This document shows, piece by piece, positions 54,901-64,000 of a stretch of 64,000 nt of DNA. The DNA is taken from the NCBI RefSeq assembly GCF_929443795.1, contig NC_064909.1, positions 16,123,001-16,187,000 of the forward strand. Reading direction: 5' to 3'. A program made the translations under genes and the position numbers. The notes beneath the pieces were generated by a model. It saw nothing but the letters and a program-made list of their open reading frames with translations, searched no databases and was not told the origin of the DNA. This DNA comes from Astur gentilis (Eukaryota; Chordata; Aves; Accipitriformes; Accipitridae). Position 1 is the first letter of the stretch; every line of letters begins with the position of its first letter.

Positions 54901-57042
54901 TCGTGGCAATTTGGGGGCTTGCGGGTGTCTGTGAACAGACTTGCAAGGGCAGTAATGAGCTCAAAGCCCGCTGAAATCAGTGGACACCAGGGCCCTTGGA
55001 GCCACAGTAGACGCAGCCTTTGGACCACCCTCACCAGGGCTTTGTTCGCTTGGAGTTTGGGAAAGTGTGGCACGGTGAGGGAGTCCCACGAGGGAAGTGA
55101 TGGGAGAGGGCTGCGATGGTGCGGGCTGAGGCTGCTCACAGTGCCGGGGGATGCTGCGTCACTCGCGGGGGTGTCTGTCATTAACCCCATGGAAGGATGA
55201 CGGTTCATGGAGTCAGGGCGGTCCTTGGAGACATCCTTCCCTTGGCAGTCAGCATGCTGACTTTTTGCCCCCTTGCTCTGGTCAACCCTCTGCATCCTGC
55301 AGATGGCCGTCATTGGCGTTCAGGGGACATCTTCCCTGATTTATGGGGTGGCAAGATGAGGCACAGAGTTGGCAGCAAACTGCTTGACCTGGGAATGGCA
55401 GGAGCCTGCAGCTGAGCAGAGACTCGGCTGCACATCTCCCCGGCCCAGCGCCTTGAAAATGGTCTATGCTGGATTTTCCTCCGTAAGAGGTGCCCTGGAG
55501 GGAATTCCCGTAAGGCACTGAGTAGGGCTATGAGCCCAGGTCTGAGTCTACAGCCCAGGGCAGTGATTTTGGTTGAGTTATTCTTGCTGGTACCAGCAAA
55601 AGTAGAATTAGCCCCATTGCAACCACCTTCCTGTAGAGTTAAGCCCCGCATTGTACTTCCAGCGGCCAAATCTGTAGGCGAGATGGGGCAGAGGCAGGCT
55701 TTGAATATTCAAGTTGCCCGCTGCCTCCCCACCTCCCGCTCTTGGAGGGTTATTTATTTATTTTGCTGGCTTTTTTACAAGTCTGCTTCTTTCCTGCAGG
55801 TTTCACCAGCTTAGGTTTCCAGGCAATCAGCGCTTGTTAAATATTCCACTGAGCATGATATTGCTCTCCTGTCTCTCTGTACTGGCGCTCAGCTGCGGTA
55901 ATTTGCTGAACTCAGCTCTCGCATATGGGGATTTTTTAAAAATAACAAACCTATTAATAATAATAATTAAAAAACACTTGACAGGTGGGAACAGCACATC
56001 TAAATTGTTCTGTGTGCCCCAGCGGGAGGAGGGGCAGTCAGCTACTTTTTCTAATATTTTGTGCAAGCTGTGGGTGTTGGTGAGGCGGTGCTGTCTAAAC
56101 CTGCTTGGTGCAAGCCTTAGTGATGCCAGGGTGGCCACAGCAGCTCCTGGCTGTTAGGACTCCCACCATGACTGTTGCGTAGGGGACAGAGGCTTTTTCT
56201 TCCTCCCCACCCCGGGAGGCTTTCTCTTCCTGCCCACCCCTTATCACGCAAGACATCTGAAGCAGGGGGAGAATCATGGCTTTTGCCAAGATCCTGAAAC
56301 TGGAGGAGGCAGGGATTATGTTTCCAGGGAATGTAGTTCTTGGAAGTGATTTTTGAGGAGCTCCACAAAGGAGGTGCCAGCCTTACCCACTCTGGTCTGA
56401 GATAACCCCCCCTGTTTTTTCAGGATTTCTGCTGGGGAAAAAAACCCCAACCAACCAAACCATGGAGGGAGGATCCATTTCAAGCATCTGCCTTAAGATG
56501 TCCTGTTGTCCTTCCAAAAAAAATCCAGCTCAACTCTTTCTCCCTGGAGGGTTGTAATTCCAGCACCTGCTGGGGTGGGGGTACACCGGCGCAGGCAGCA
56601 GGCACCTGGCAATAGGCATGGATACTCCAAGCTGTCCTGGGTGGGGTGGGCTTGTGGTTTCTCAACAAGAAGGTTTCATCAGAGAAATGCAGCCCTTTGG
56701 CTGAATGTCCTCAGATACCCGGGGGGTGATGCCATGAGACCCCCCGGGGTTCCTCCCACCTGGGCTGGTGGCTCTCGAGCACCCAAGTGCCGTGGGGATC
56801 CTGCCCTTCAGAGCCCTCTTGGCTGGGGTCTGGGCCAAGGGAGATAGTTTTCCAGACTTCCAGGCTTTTTGCCGGAGCTTTGGGAGCCTGAGAGACTGGG
56901 GAAATCCGTCAATAAGGGTCTGGAGGTATCAGGGGCTTCAAGGTTTTTAGCCTGTGGGGTGTCTGCCCTCTTATGCCAGTGGCCGGTTTGAAGGTTTTGT
57001 CTAACCCAGACCAGAAGGCAGACTCAGGTGTGAAATTTGGCT

Positions 57043-57067
57043 GGGGGGGGAGGGGGGGGGGGGCGGG
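57043..57067 (+). repeat. G-rich tract with quadruplex potential
   Basis: Eight G, a, twelve G, c, three G in 25 bases on the non-template strand, about 960 bp before a GALNT14 acceptor. Strong G-quadruplex potential by motif; folding is not shown. Confidence 0.75.
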
Positions 57068-58027
57068 ATTTTAAATCCTGTGTGAAAAAGGAACCACACT
57101 GAGGATGAAGGCAAAGAAGTTTAAAAGCTGGAAAAGCCCGTACAGCCCAACTGGCGTTATCAAAGGCCAAGTCAAGCGCTTAGGAGATTTTTGGGATGCC
57201 CTGGGGTTTCTGCTTCAAGAAGTCAGCCTTGACCCTCTGCTGGGGCCGGATTTTAAACACTTGTAATTCTGCTGACCTCTGCACCGTGCAAGAAAGGGGA
57301 AGAACAGGTCTAGATTTTTAAATAATAATAATAAAAATAGGACTAATAATACCACCCTTTGTGGCATAATTAAGGGAAGATTGCAGCTTTCAGCCACATT
57401 TCAGTGTCTGTCCACCTGGAGGGAGCTGTGAACCACATCCTCCAGCCTCTCTCTTTTAGTAAATAGGTGCGCTCCAACCCTGCTCTTATCCTCTCGGCAG
57501 TCTCTAAAACACAATCAGCCCACAGATAAAAACAGGAGTTGTCCTGTCATGGCTGCGAGCTTTGTAAAGATGGGTTTGAGCTGGGTAATTTTCTCTGTGT
57601 TGGCCCTGCTGTTGGTGGACACTGTATCATTAGCCCCAGGAGAGGTGGTGGGGTGACAGCAGCTTTGCTGTAAGCCCTGTTAGGAAACTTGGTACGACGT
57701 GCATGTTGCTGAAAAGCCGGTTTTCTTGTTTCTCCTGGCTTTACATGGTGCCCTGCTTTTGCTCACAAAGGTGGTAAGGGTGAATCTCAGCTATTTCCCA
57801 GGAATACCGGGTGCTCAACTCTTAGATCAGGCTACGAGAAGCTGATAGCTGGGCACTGTAGGTTACTGGGGGCTGGTTTCTGGGTCTTATCTAGTATATA
57901 CTTTCTGGAAATCCAAGACTGGTCTTCTGTGCTTTGGCAGGGATCAGTTCCTAGGCTTTCCCGCTCCATTTGCTGAGTTGTTGAGTTGGTCAAGCACTGT
58001 CATGGATTTTCTCTCTTCATTCTTTAG

Positions 58028-58095
58028 CGTGCTGAACCGCACCCCAGTGCACCTCGTCCATGAAATCATACTAGTGGATGACTTCAGTGATGATC
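58028..58095 (+). CDS. GALNT14: GALNT14 coding exon (presumed exon 4): UDP-binding beta strand
   Basis: The exon opens with C, completing the Ser codon (AG+C), and reads VLNRTPVHLVHEIILVDDFS followed by DD, then leaves one base (C) for the next exon, phase 1. The IILVDDFSDDPDD block, completed across the next junction, is the conserved nucleotide-sugar contact of GT27 enzymes; human GALNT14 has EIILVDDFSNDPDDC. The acceptor is ctttag/CGTG and the donor is GATC/gtaagt, a near-consensus site. Length is 68 bp, not a multiple of three, so it cannot be skipped without changing frame. The product call relies on exact phase agreement with both neighbours as well as the residue match. Confidence 0.93.
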
Positions 58096-58537
58096 GTAAG
58101 TGACCCTTTCTATGTTAAAAGCGAGGGGCCAAACCAAAAGAGAGTGTGAGAGACTGGGATTTACGCAGAGAGGGGGGAAGAGTTTGTCAAAGCGGAAGGA
58201 AATTTAAAGCTCCGTAGGTGTAGAGAGCAAACCCCGCTGTGCCAGGTTTGCATCGCCGCGTGAAGAATTCAAATTCCAAATGATCAAACCTCTTCTCATG
58301 AATATAATACAAGAAAAGCGCATGGCAAATAGTTTTTATGCCCAGTAGACGTGAATCCAATCCTTACCCGGTTGTATTCTGCCGCAGCTATGGTGTGTTT
58401 AATCTGGCTTTCAGCTGCAGCCAGGAGCAATTCTGGGTTGACACCACTGGAATTGTACAGGATAATGATAGTCTGACCCTCCTGATGTATGCACATGTTC
58501 TGCATACATTTATGTAGGTGGCCAGCAACTCTTCTCT

Positions 58538-58579
<42 letters not shown>

Positions 58580-60722
58580 CACCCTCTTTTTCACCCATGT
58601 AAAGAGGATTTCCTTCATGGGTTGCCCATTTCTGAGATGCACCATAAATAGCACTGTACACCACAGACAGCCCACCTCCTTCTGCCATTCTCTCCCAGAA
58701 AATAGCTCCAAGTGAAATCAATAGCTCTGATCTCTAGCAGAAGTCGGGAGCTGAAACCCCAGGGGCTTCCAGGGAACCAACCCAGCTAAAGACCTTGCCT
58801 CATGAGATGGGTGAGTGGAAGATTCAGGTGCTGAGACTAAGTGCTCAAAAAAATTGTCTCAGGCATAAAAAGGATGATAAAATACACCTAGACTGAGCTG
58901 TCCATGGCACTTACATTTCAAGGAGCTGCAGGATGTAGCCATTTACTAGGAAATGTGAAAACTAAGCCAGAGAGGTTAAAAAACCAAGGATCTATGCTTT
59001 GCTCTTGGACATTATAAATAGGCACTGCCTCAGAGAGCATTAGGGGCAGATTTCCCATGAGACCCACTTCTTGGCATCGACACCTCCCTGGGGTGTCGCT
59101 GAAGCCAGGGGAAGGGGTTGCAGTGATTACGGTGAGCTTTGGAGCGACTCCAGTGCATGGGGTCCAGGCTGGGCAAGCCTGAGGACTGGCAGAACGGCTG
59201 CGATGGAGAAAAGGAGCAGGTGCAAGGACTCGAGCTGCCCCGGCGTACAGCAGAGCAGGTTTTTTGAAGGGGGGAGGAAGTAAATGCCAGTTATTTGGCT
59301 AAATAGACAAAGCGCTTGCCTTCCTGAAAGGAGAAAGGTTTGTAGAAATGCAGTTTCCCTGCCACAGCACACCCGATGGCGTGAGCCTTGGAGAAGGAGC
59401 AGGGCTGGGTTTAAGCTCCTCTCGTTCCTGGGGCACCAGGGGGAAGCCTGTTTCCCACCTAACTTAGAGCAGCCCCTCGGCTACTCGAAATCAGTGCTTC
59501 TCAGCTGTCTTACATCTCCTTTCCTGTGATAATCTGAGCCTGCTGGCATCTAGTCTGCATGCATTTACATAAAATACATCTATTTGCATAATACGCCGTA
59601 TACACACGGTCAGTTTTTTCCTTGCAACCCACCCCAAGCAATTGGTGCTTTTATCTCATGCCTAGTTGTGTCTCGTTTCTCACCTCTCTCTGTCCGGTGA
59701 CCTTTTATTCACTGGGATGCAGTTGTTCTGCACGTGGGTTCCCGCACTCCCCTGCAAATCTCCATCGTAGGTCTGTAGCCAGCCCCTGCCACTTCTGCCC
59801 CCCTCGTATGTGCAGAGCAACGCAGCCCTGTACCCCAGTTGTTAGGGATACCGGTACGGTGATGTCTCTCGTCAACAAAGATTGCTGGAGGGGATGAAAG
59901 CACTCAGAGGTCCGTGCGGGCTCATGGGGTGGGTGCCAGGGATGGGGCACGTGCACGTGTGCTTACAGTGCCGAGGAAGAAGAGGCAGAGAAGCTGTGAG
60001 AGGTATGAAGGGGTTGCGGAGGTCACGGCGTGGGTGTGCGGAGGTAGAGGGGACTGTGATGGGTGCAGATGCCTGCAGAGCCAGCTCTTGCTGGGAGACA
60101 TCTGGGTGAGGAGGGATGCTGGGGCTGGAGGCAGCACCGGGGTGAAAGCAATGGCAGCAACTGCATGTGGGATTGCAGGAGCTCCCTAGCTCAGGTGTGG
60201 GTGGCTGTGGGAGCTCTCTGCCTCATGAAGCTGCTGCCCTAGGTATGAGGAGCCCTTGGATGCTCCATAGGACTCTTTTTTGACCATAATTTTCTCCTTG
60301 CTGAGGGCTTGCGGGCCCCCTCAGGAGGCTCCTGCCCCTCCACACAGACATACATCAAACAGCTTTTGTGTTGCTTTGCAGCTACCAAAAATAGTCATTT
60401 GCATTAATGTGCAAAAACTCCGACTCTGTCCCCAACCACGGCTCTTCTACACTGGCTTTCCAGTGTAATTCAGCTGTTCTCGATGTAAATCTGCTGGGTT
60501 TACGCTGGTTTTATGAAAACTGCTGCTCTGCCAGTCCCGATTTACACTGCATGAGCTGAGGGGTAAGACTGTTGTGCCCCAGCAGAGCAATCGCCCTAAC
60601 AAACCATCAGGCAGTCCAGGACGGGGTCCTCTCCCTGCTCCCAATCTCCCCTAGGACCATTTCTGCTGCCAGAGCCACCATGAGGGCTGAGGGTGACATG
60701 TCCTCCCTTTGTGTTTCCCAAG
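58096..60722 (+). other. GALNT14: GALNT14 intron (presumed intron 4), 2.6 kb
   Basis: The donor is gtaagt and the acceptor is tgtttcccaag ending at 60722, behind the tract tcctccctttgtgtttccc. It holds a pure 35-nt T run at 58541-58575, the longest homopolymer in the window, about 450 bp after the donor. The remainder is unique sequence with no recognised repeat, RNA gene or second exon. Confidence 0.85.
58541..58575. repeat. 35-nt T homopolymer
   Basis: The longest homopolymer in the window, 446 bp after a GALNT14 donor site. No element body is recognisable on either side, so I cannot say whether it is a reversed poly(A) tail or a slippage product. Confidence 0.88.
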
Positions 60723-60788
60723 CTGATGACTGCCGCTTGTTGGGCAAGCTCCCCAAGGTGAAGTGCTTGCGGAACGGACGGCGAGAAG
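60723..60788 (+). CDS. GALNT14: GALNT14 coding exon (presumed exon 5): 22-codon segment of the GT-A domain
   Basis: The first two bases (CT) join the C left by the previous exon to make Pro. The exon reads DDCRLLGKLPKVKCLRNGRR and E, and leaves G, phase 1. Human GALNT14 has a DPDDC-(8 residues)-PKVKCLRN pattern here. The acceptor is cccaag/CTGA and the donor is GAAG/gtaaga, strong. At 66 bp with equal phases (1-1) it is frame-neutral if skipped. The residues after CLRN (GRREG here, NERQG in the human protein as I recall it) lead into the RSRIRGAD motif. This is too short to stand out as an open frame alone; phase continuity on both sides makes it secure. Confidence 0.92.
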
Positions 60789-63021
60789 GTAAGAGCTGCC
60801 TGCCTGAGACCCAAGTGGGAAACCCAGATTTTGGGAGGTGTGAGAGTGATGGAGCAGGGGGGGGACCTCCATGGAGTGGGCGACAAGGGAGGTCAGTGGC
60901 TCGTGGGGATGGGGGGCCCTGATAAAAGGAGATGTGGTAAAGGGCTGGGATTTGAAATAGGTCCCCCCTCTCTTGCTGAAAAAGATGGGACTATTAAGAT
61001 ATCCAATGAGGCTCAGCTGTAGCTTATTAACCAGAAAATTAGAACAGGCAAAACAAAGCCCCGGGTCTTATTTTTAAAGATGTTTGCTCTAATGAAAGAG
61101 AGGAGATCTGCTCCTGCTGCTTCTGTGGGATTTTTTTTTTAAAAATAATTAATTATATTTGAAAGATTAAGAAGGACTATATGGAGGATGAATGTATGTC
61201 CTACTGGGCTGCGGCTGGCAACCTTTTGAGACATTTTCCAGCTCCCTATAGTCTGAATGGGTGTTTTCAAGTCCTGCTTTGCAGTATTAGGAAAACAAAA
61301 ACAATGAAGTTCTTTCATGCTGAAAATCGAAGGCATGAGTCCAGGTGTGTGTCAGGTTGTGGTGATGGAGGAGTGGAGAGGGTTGGTCTGTGGATTCTTT
61401 CTGCAGAAGGTTTCAGATCTGCAGGTCTGGTCTCAAGGTGGCATCACCTCCCCACGGGTGTAAGAGTTATACCTGCTTTGGCAGGAGGGTAGGGGAGGTC
61501 TCCATAGACCTGCACCTCCTTCTCACCTTTCTCTCCTGTCTTATGGGGGTACATATGTGCTCACCCCCAGCACTGGATGGAGCTGCAGGTATCGGTGCTC
61601 TATAAAGCCGTCAGGATTTGGGTACTGTTGTGGTTTAACCTGAGTCAGCAACTAAGCACCACAAAGCCGCTCACTCAACATTCTTCTCATACCTAACTCA
61701 AAAACATAGCACTGTACCAGCTACTAGGAAGACAATTAACTCTATCCCAGCTGAAACCAGGACAGGTACCCAGCCTGGAGAGCTTACCTCACTTAATACA
61801 TCACCGAAGCTGTATCCTTCAGGACCTGCCAGGATCTGGGGAGGGCTGGGGTTGGTACAGCAGACTGTGCCTACCCGCAAGATCGTAGAAGTTGCAGAGA
61901 GAGATACAGGAACAACCTAAGTTGCAGGAGGTGACCTTGGCAAACGCTGGATTGCCCCAGGCTTTGTTCTCCTGTCCTTCTTCCTCCTTCTCAGAGGCTG
62001 TTCCTTGACGCCTTTCCTCGAGGGCATTTTAATAAGAAAGTCAGTGACCTCCTTCTGCATGGACCTGATGCGTGGCTGCTCCATGAAACCCTTCTGTCTC
62101 TCTTTATCCGCTCCTATCTCCCTTTGTATTACCATTGTTTCTCCTTCATCAAGAAGCTCTGCTTCCCTTGAGCAACTTGCGTGTCCTCTTGTTTGCCAAC
62201 GGACCATCTACTTTCTTACATTGTGCTTCGCTTGAGCATTGGCTGCAGAAAGCCAGTTGACTCCTGCATAAATAGGAACAGAGCATCTTCAAGAGCAGTG
62301 ATCTTGCCAAAGAGCCTAGTGTGAAATCCATGTGTGCAGCTGTTTTCCATGGCTTCCCTCTTTGTTCATTTTCCTCTCTCACAAACGCACGCAGCGATCC
62401 ATCTCCAGCTCCGAAGGCCTCTAAATTCACCATCAACACCCTGATGAGCCAAGCAGGCTCTTAGCACCTTGAGAGCTGACCCTCTTTACTTGGTGGAAAA
62501 TGTGTTCCCGTTGAGCTGCAGATCAGCAGTGCCCCCAGGGTGGGAGAGAGATCTGGGGGTCACTGGGACATGGAAAGGGGCACAGCAGGGAAAAGTCAGC
62601 AGTCTAAGAAAAGCCTAATTCTGGCACAAGGTGATCCCACCCTCGACTCCCCTGGCCCGTTCACCACTGATTTACATCTATGTTGGATTTATTACCTGCA
62701 GGGGGTTATGAAAGCATTTTGAGTCGTGTTTTGCCCCAGAAGGTGACAGTAGAAATAATTGCACAAATTAAGGATTGGCATAAATGCCATAAGTCATTAA
62801 TCTTGGTGGAGCTGTTTATTTGCTTTGGTGACCTTGGGAAATGGTTGACATGCCTTGCAGTGCCGGGAAGGAGGCAATGAACCCGAACCATGTTTTATCC
62901 AAGTGGGATTTAGACGGGTCACAACCCAGGAGACGCACAAGTGCAGGAGACCGTGCTGGAGGAGCCTGGGGACATTGCCCATCCCTCTGGGCAGCAGCTG
63001 ACATGGTGTGTCCCTGAACAG
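60789..63021 (+). other. GALNT14: GALNT14 intron (presumed intron 5), 2.2 kb
   Basis: The donor is gtaaga at 60789 and the acceptor is cctgaacag ending at 63021, with a weak polypyrimidine tract in front. It contains the internally deleted LTR at 61626-61764, listed separately. The stretch 62700-62830 is AT-rich and unique. No other repeat or coding signal is seen. Confidence 0.85.
61626..61764 (-). mobile_element. Internally deleted LTR of the same family, copy 3 (antisense)
   Basis: Only 139 bp remain, but both termini are intact: tgttgtggtttaacc at the left and gctgaaaccaggaca at the right. The insertion is framed by a perfect 5-bp target duplication, ggtac, at 61621-61625 and 61765-61769. 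The left ~50 bases match the left end of copy 1, and from about 61675 the sequence jumps to the right ~90 bases. About 440 bp of the middle is missing, including the polyadenylation word. The junction falls on a shared tca (61675-61677), consistent with microhomology-mediated deletion. Because both ends and the duplication survive, the loss is inside the LTR and not a truncated integration. Confidence 0.88.
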
Positions 63022-63143
63022 GTCTGATCCGGTCCCGAATCCGAGGGGCAGATGTGGCACAAGCAGGAGTCCTGACCTTCCTCGACAGTCACTGCGAGGT
63101 GAATAAGGACTGGCTGCTCCCTCTGCTGCAGAGGATCAAAGAG
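63022..63143 (+). CDS. GALNT14: GALNT14 coding exon (presumed exon 6): DxH metal-binding exon
   Basis: GT joins the G left by the previous exon to make Gly. The exon then reads LIRSRIRGADVAQAGVLTFL, DSHCEVNKDWLLPLLQRIKE, 40 full codons. RSRIRGAD contacts the nucleotide sugar. The D-S-H triplet (codons at 63084-63092) is the Asp-X-His motif that holds Mn2+ in GalNAc-transferases, and it is intact, so this stretch gives no sign of inactivation. The CEVN following it agrees with GALNT14/16 rather than GALNT2 (CECN). The acceptor is gaacag/GTCT and the donor is AAAGAG/gtgagt, a strong site leaving in phase 0. Length is 122 bp. The next exon, expected to start with an acidic residue then TRVV, is not reached before the window ends. 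Confidence 0.94.
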
Positions 63144-64000
63144 GTGAGTGCTCCTGAGAGACCAGGGCTGCCCTCAGGGGATGCGTCGCTGATGTCCACC
63201 TCCTCTCCCCTCTTAATGGGCACGACCACCCAACTGTAGCCAACTGCATGCAGGCATCCGAGGAAGAAAGCGATGAGCTTCTGGGGTGCAAAGTGGCCTT
63301 CGGTGGTCTTCCTCTACCCAGCAGCCAGGTGGGGTTGTCTCCGTGACTGGGAGAGCATGTGGGTGCCTCCGGGGGCCGTGGGGCTCTAACTGGCAAGCAC
63401 AAGTTGAGTGGTGAAAGGGGAATACGTGGGCAGTGCTCCAGCGGAGTTTTTAATTAGGCTCATGTAAAATGCTCAGTGCTGATGATTTAAGGGAGTGACG
63501 GCTCCTAGAATAGGGGCCGAATTTAATTTCATGCAAATTAAGCACTAATAAATTGATTTAATAGGATTTAAATTCTGCTGATTTCAGAGCAGACAATGAC
63601 ATTCGCCTTTCGCCGGCGGCGACATTCTCGCCAGACGTGCGCGCGGAGGCTCCCGGCGCCTTGTCACTGGAGTCAGAAGGAGCTCTGTGCTGGTGACCTG
63701 CTGGCACGGCGCAGGGGATGAAGCCTTCAGCTCCAGCGCGGACGCACGGTCCTTGGTCTTTTCCCTCCGCTGTGCCTCTTTCCTCCACCCTTGCTACACC
63801 TCTGGCTCCCGATTGCTAGTATTTATTACTCAGTAATTTTAAAACTACTGAATTATGTTGAAATAGTATTATGTTGAGATGGGCAACTGAGGAGCAAGGG
63901 GAAGCCGAGGCGGTGGGTTACGGAGAAACCCGCTCGGCTGGTGTTCACGGTGCCCCTCGTGCAAGGCGTCCTGCTTTTCACACCTCTCTATAGGTGATAG
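63144..64000 (+). other. GALNT14: GALNT14 intron (presumed intron 6), 5' part
   Basis: The intron begins with gtgagt. From about 63430 to 63600 it is AT-rich and unique, with a perfect octamer atgcaaat at 63531-63538. This is followed by a short CpG-rich patch (about 63600-63720, with gccggcggcg). There is no repeat and no further exon before base 64000. Confidence 0.8.

Larger units (their letters stand above)
48265..58027 (+). other. GALNT14: GALNT14 intron (presumed intron 3), 9.8 kb
   Basis: The donor is gtaaga at 48265 and the acceptor is ttctttag ending at 58027, preceded by a T/C-rich tract from about 58008. The phase is 2. It carries one full-length solo LTR (49318-49893) in antisense orientation with a 5-bp target duplication, a 21-nt T run (51972-51992), and a very G-rich tract at 57043-57067. 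Short AAT-type microsatellite stretches occur near 55955-55975 and 57320-57350. The interval 53380-53800 is AT-rich and unique. Elsewhere I see no repeat family, no RNA gene and no open frame that looks coding. Confidence 0.85.

Noticed and set aside
58541..58575. Poly(T) as the reversed poly(A) tail of a processed pseudogene
   Set aside because: The sequence on both sides shows no recognisable coding remnant and no clear target duplication.
26672..63143. GALNT16 or GALNT2 as the identity of the gene
   Set aside because: The DWDDLWDQF block of the first visible exon, LPPTS in the second and PDDC with CEVN later agree with GALNT14. GALNT2 has CECN after the metal site and GALNT16 lacks the DWDDLWDQF block.
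63988..64000. Possible next GALNT14 exon starting after ctctctatag near the window end
   Set aside because: The previous exon ends in phase 0, so the next should open with an acidic residue followed by a TRVV-like block. The bases after the AG read GTG ATA G, which do not fit.
1..64000. Prokaryotic features: operons, CRISPR arrays, insertion sequences, phage genes
   Set aside because: The window has spliced vertebrate exons and avian repeats, no closely packed coding frames, and no regularly spaced repeats.

Overview
The window looks like nuclear DNA from a bird. It carries part of one protein-coding gene on the + strand, GALNT14 (polypeptide N-acetylgalactosaminyltransferase 14), as five short exons separated by large introns. 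The vertebrate call rests on GT-AG splicing, the exon/intron layout and the family match. The avian call rests on a 5'-truncated CR1 retroposon fragment with the usual CR1 3' end, and on three copies of an LTR type common in bird genomes, bounded by TGTC...GACA. The species cannot be read from the sequence.

Layout: 1-26671 is the end of a long upstream intron, presumably intron 1, because no exon for the N-terminal membrane anchor is visible. Exons follow at 26672-26841, 48166-48264, 58028-58095, 60723-60788 and 63022-63143; the window ends in the next intron. The five exons join in frame to 525 bp (175 codons). They cover the lumenal stem end and the first half of the GT-A catalytic domain, up to the Asp-Ser-His metal-binding motif. 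The signal anchor (upstream), the second half of the catalytic domain and the ricin-type lectin domain (downstream) lie outside the window.

More than 99% of the window is intronic. The recognisable content is three LTRs of one family (two full-length solo LTRs and one with a large internal deletion), one CR1 fragment, several small tandem repeats, long T, C and G homopolymers, and AT-rich non-repetitive islands that could be regulatory. All four recognised retroelements lie antisense to GALNT14, and all T/A homopolymers of 16 nt or more are T on the coding strand.

I found no RNA gene, CRISPR array, operon or novel multi-gene system. The many mid-length open frames look like chance ORFs in GC-rich intron sequence. 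The more interesting points are the LTR set with readable target-site duplications, the strand asymmetry, two frame-neutral exons, and a few candidate regulatory islands.
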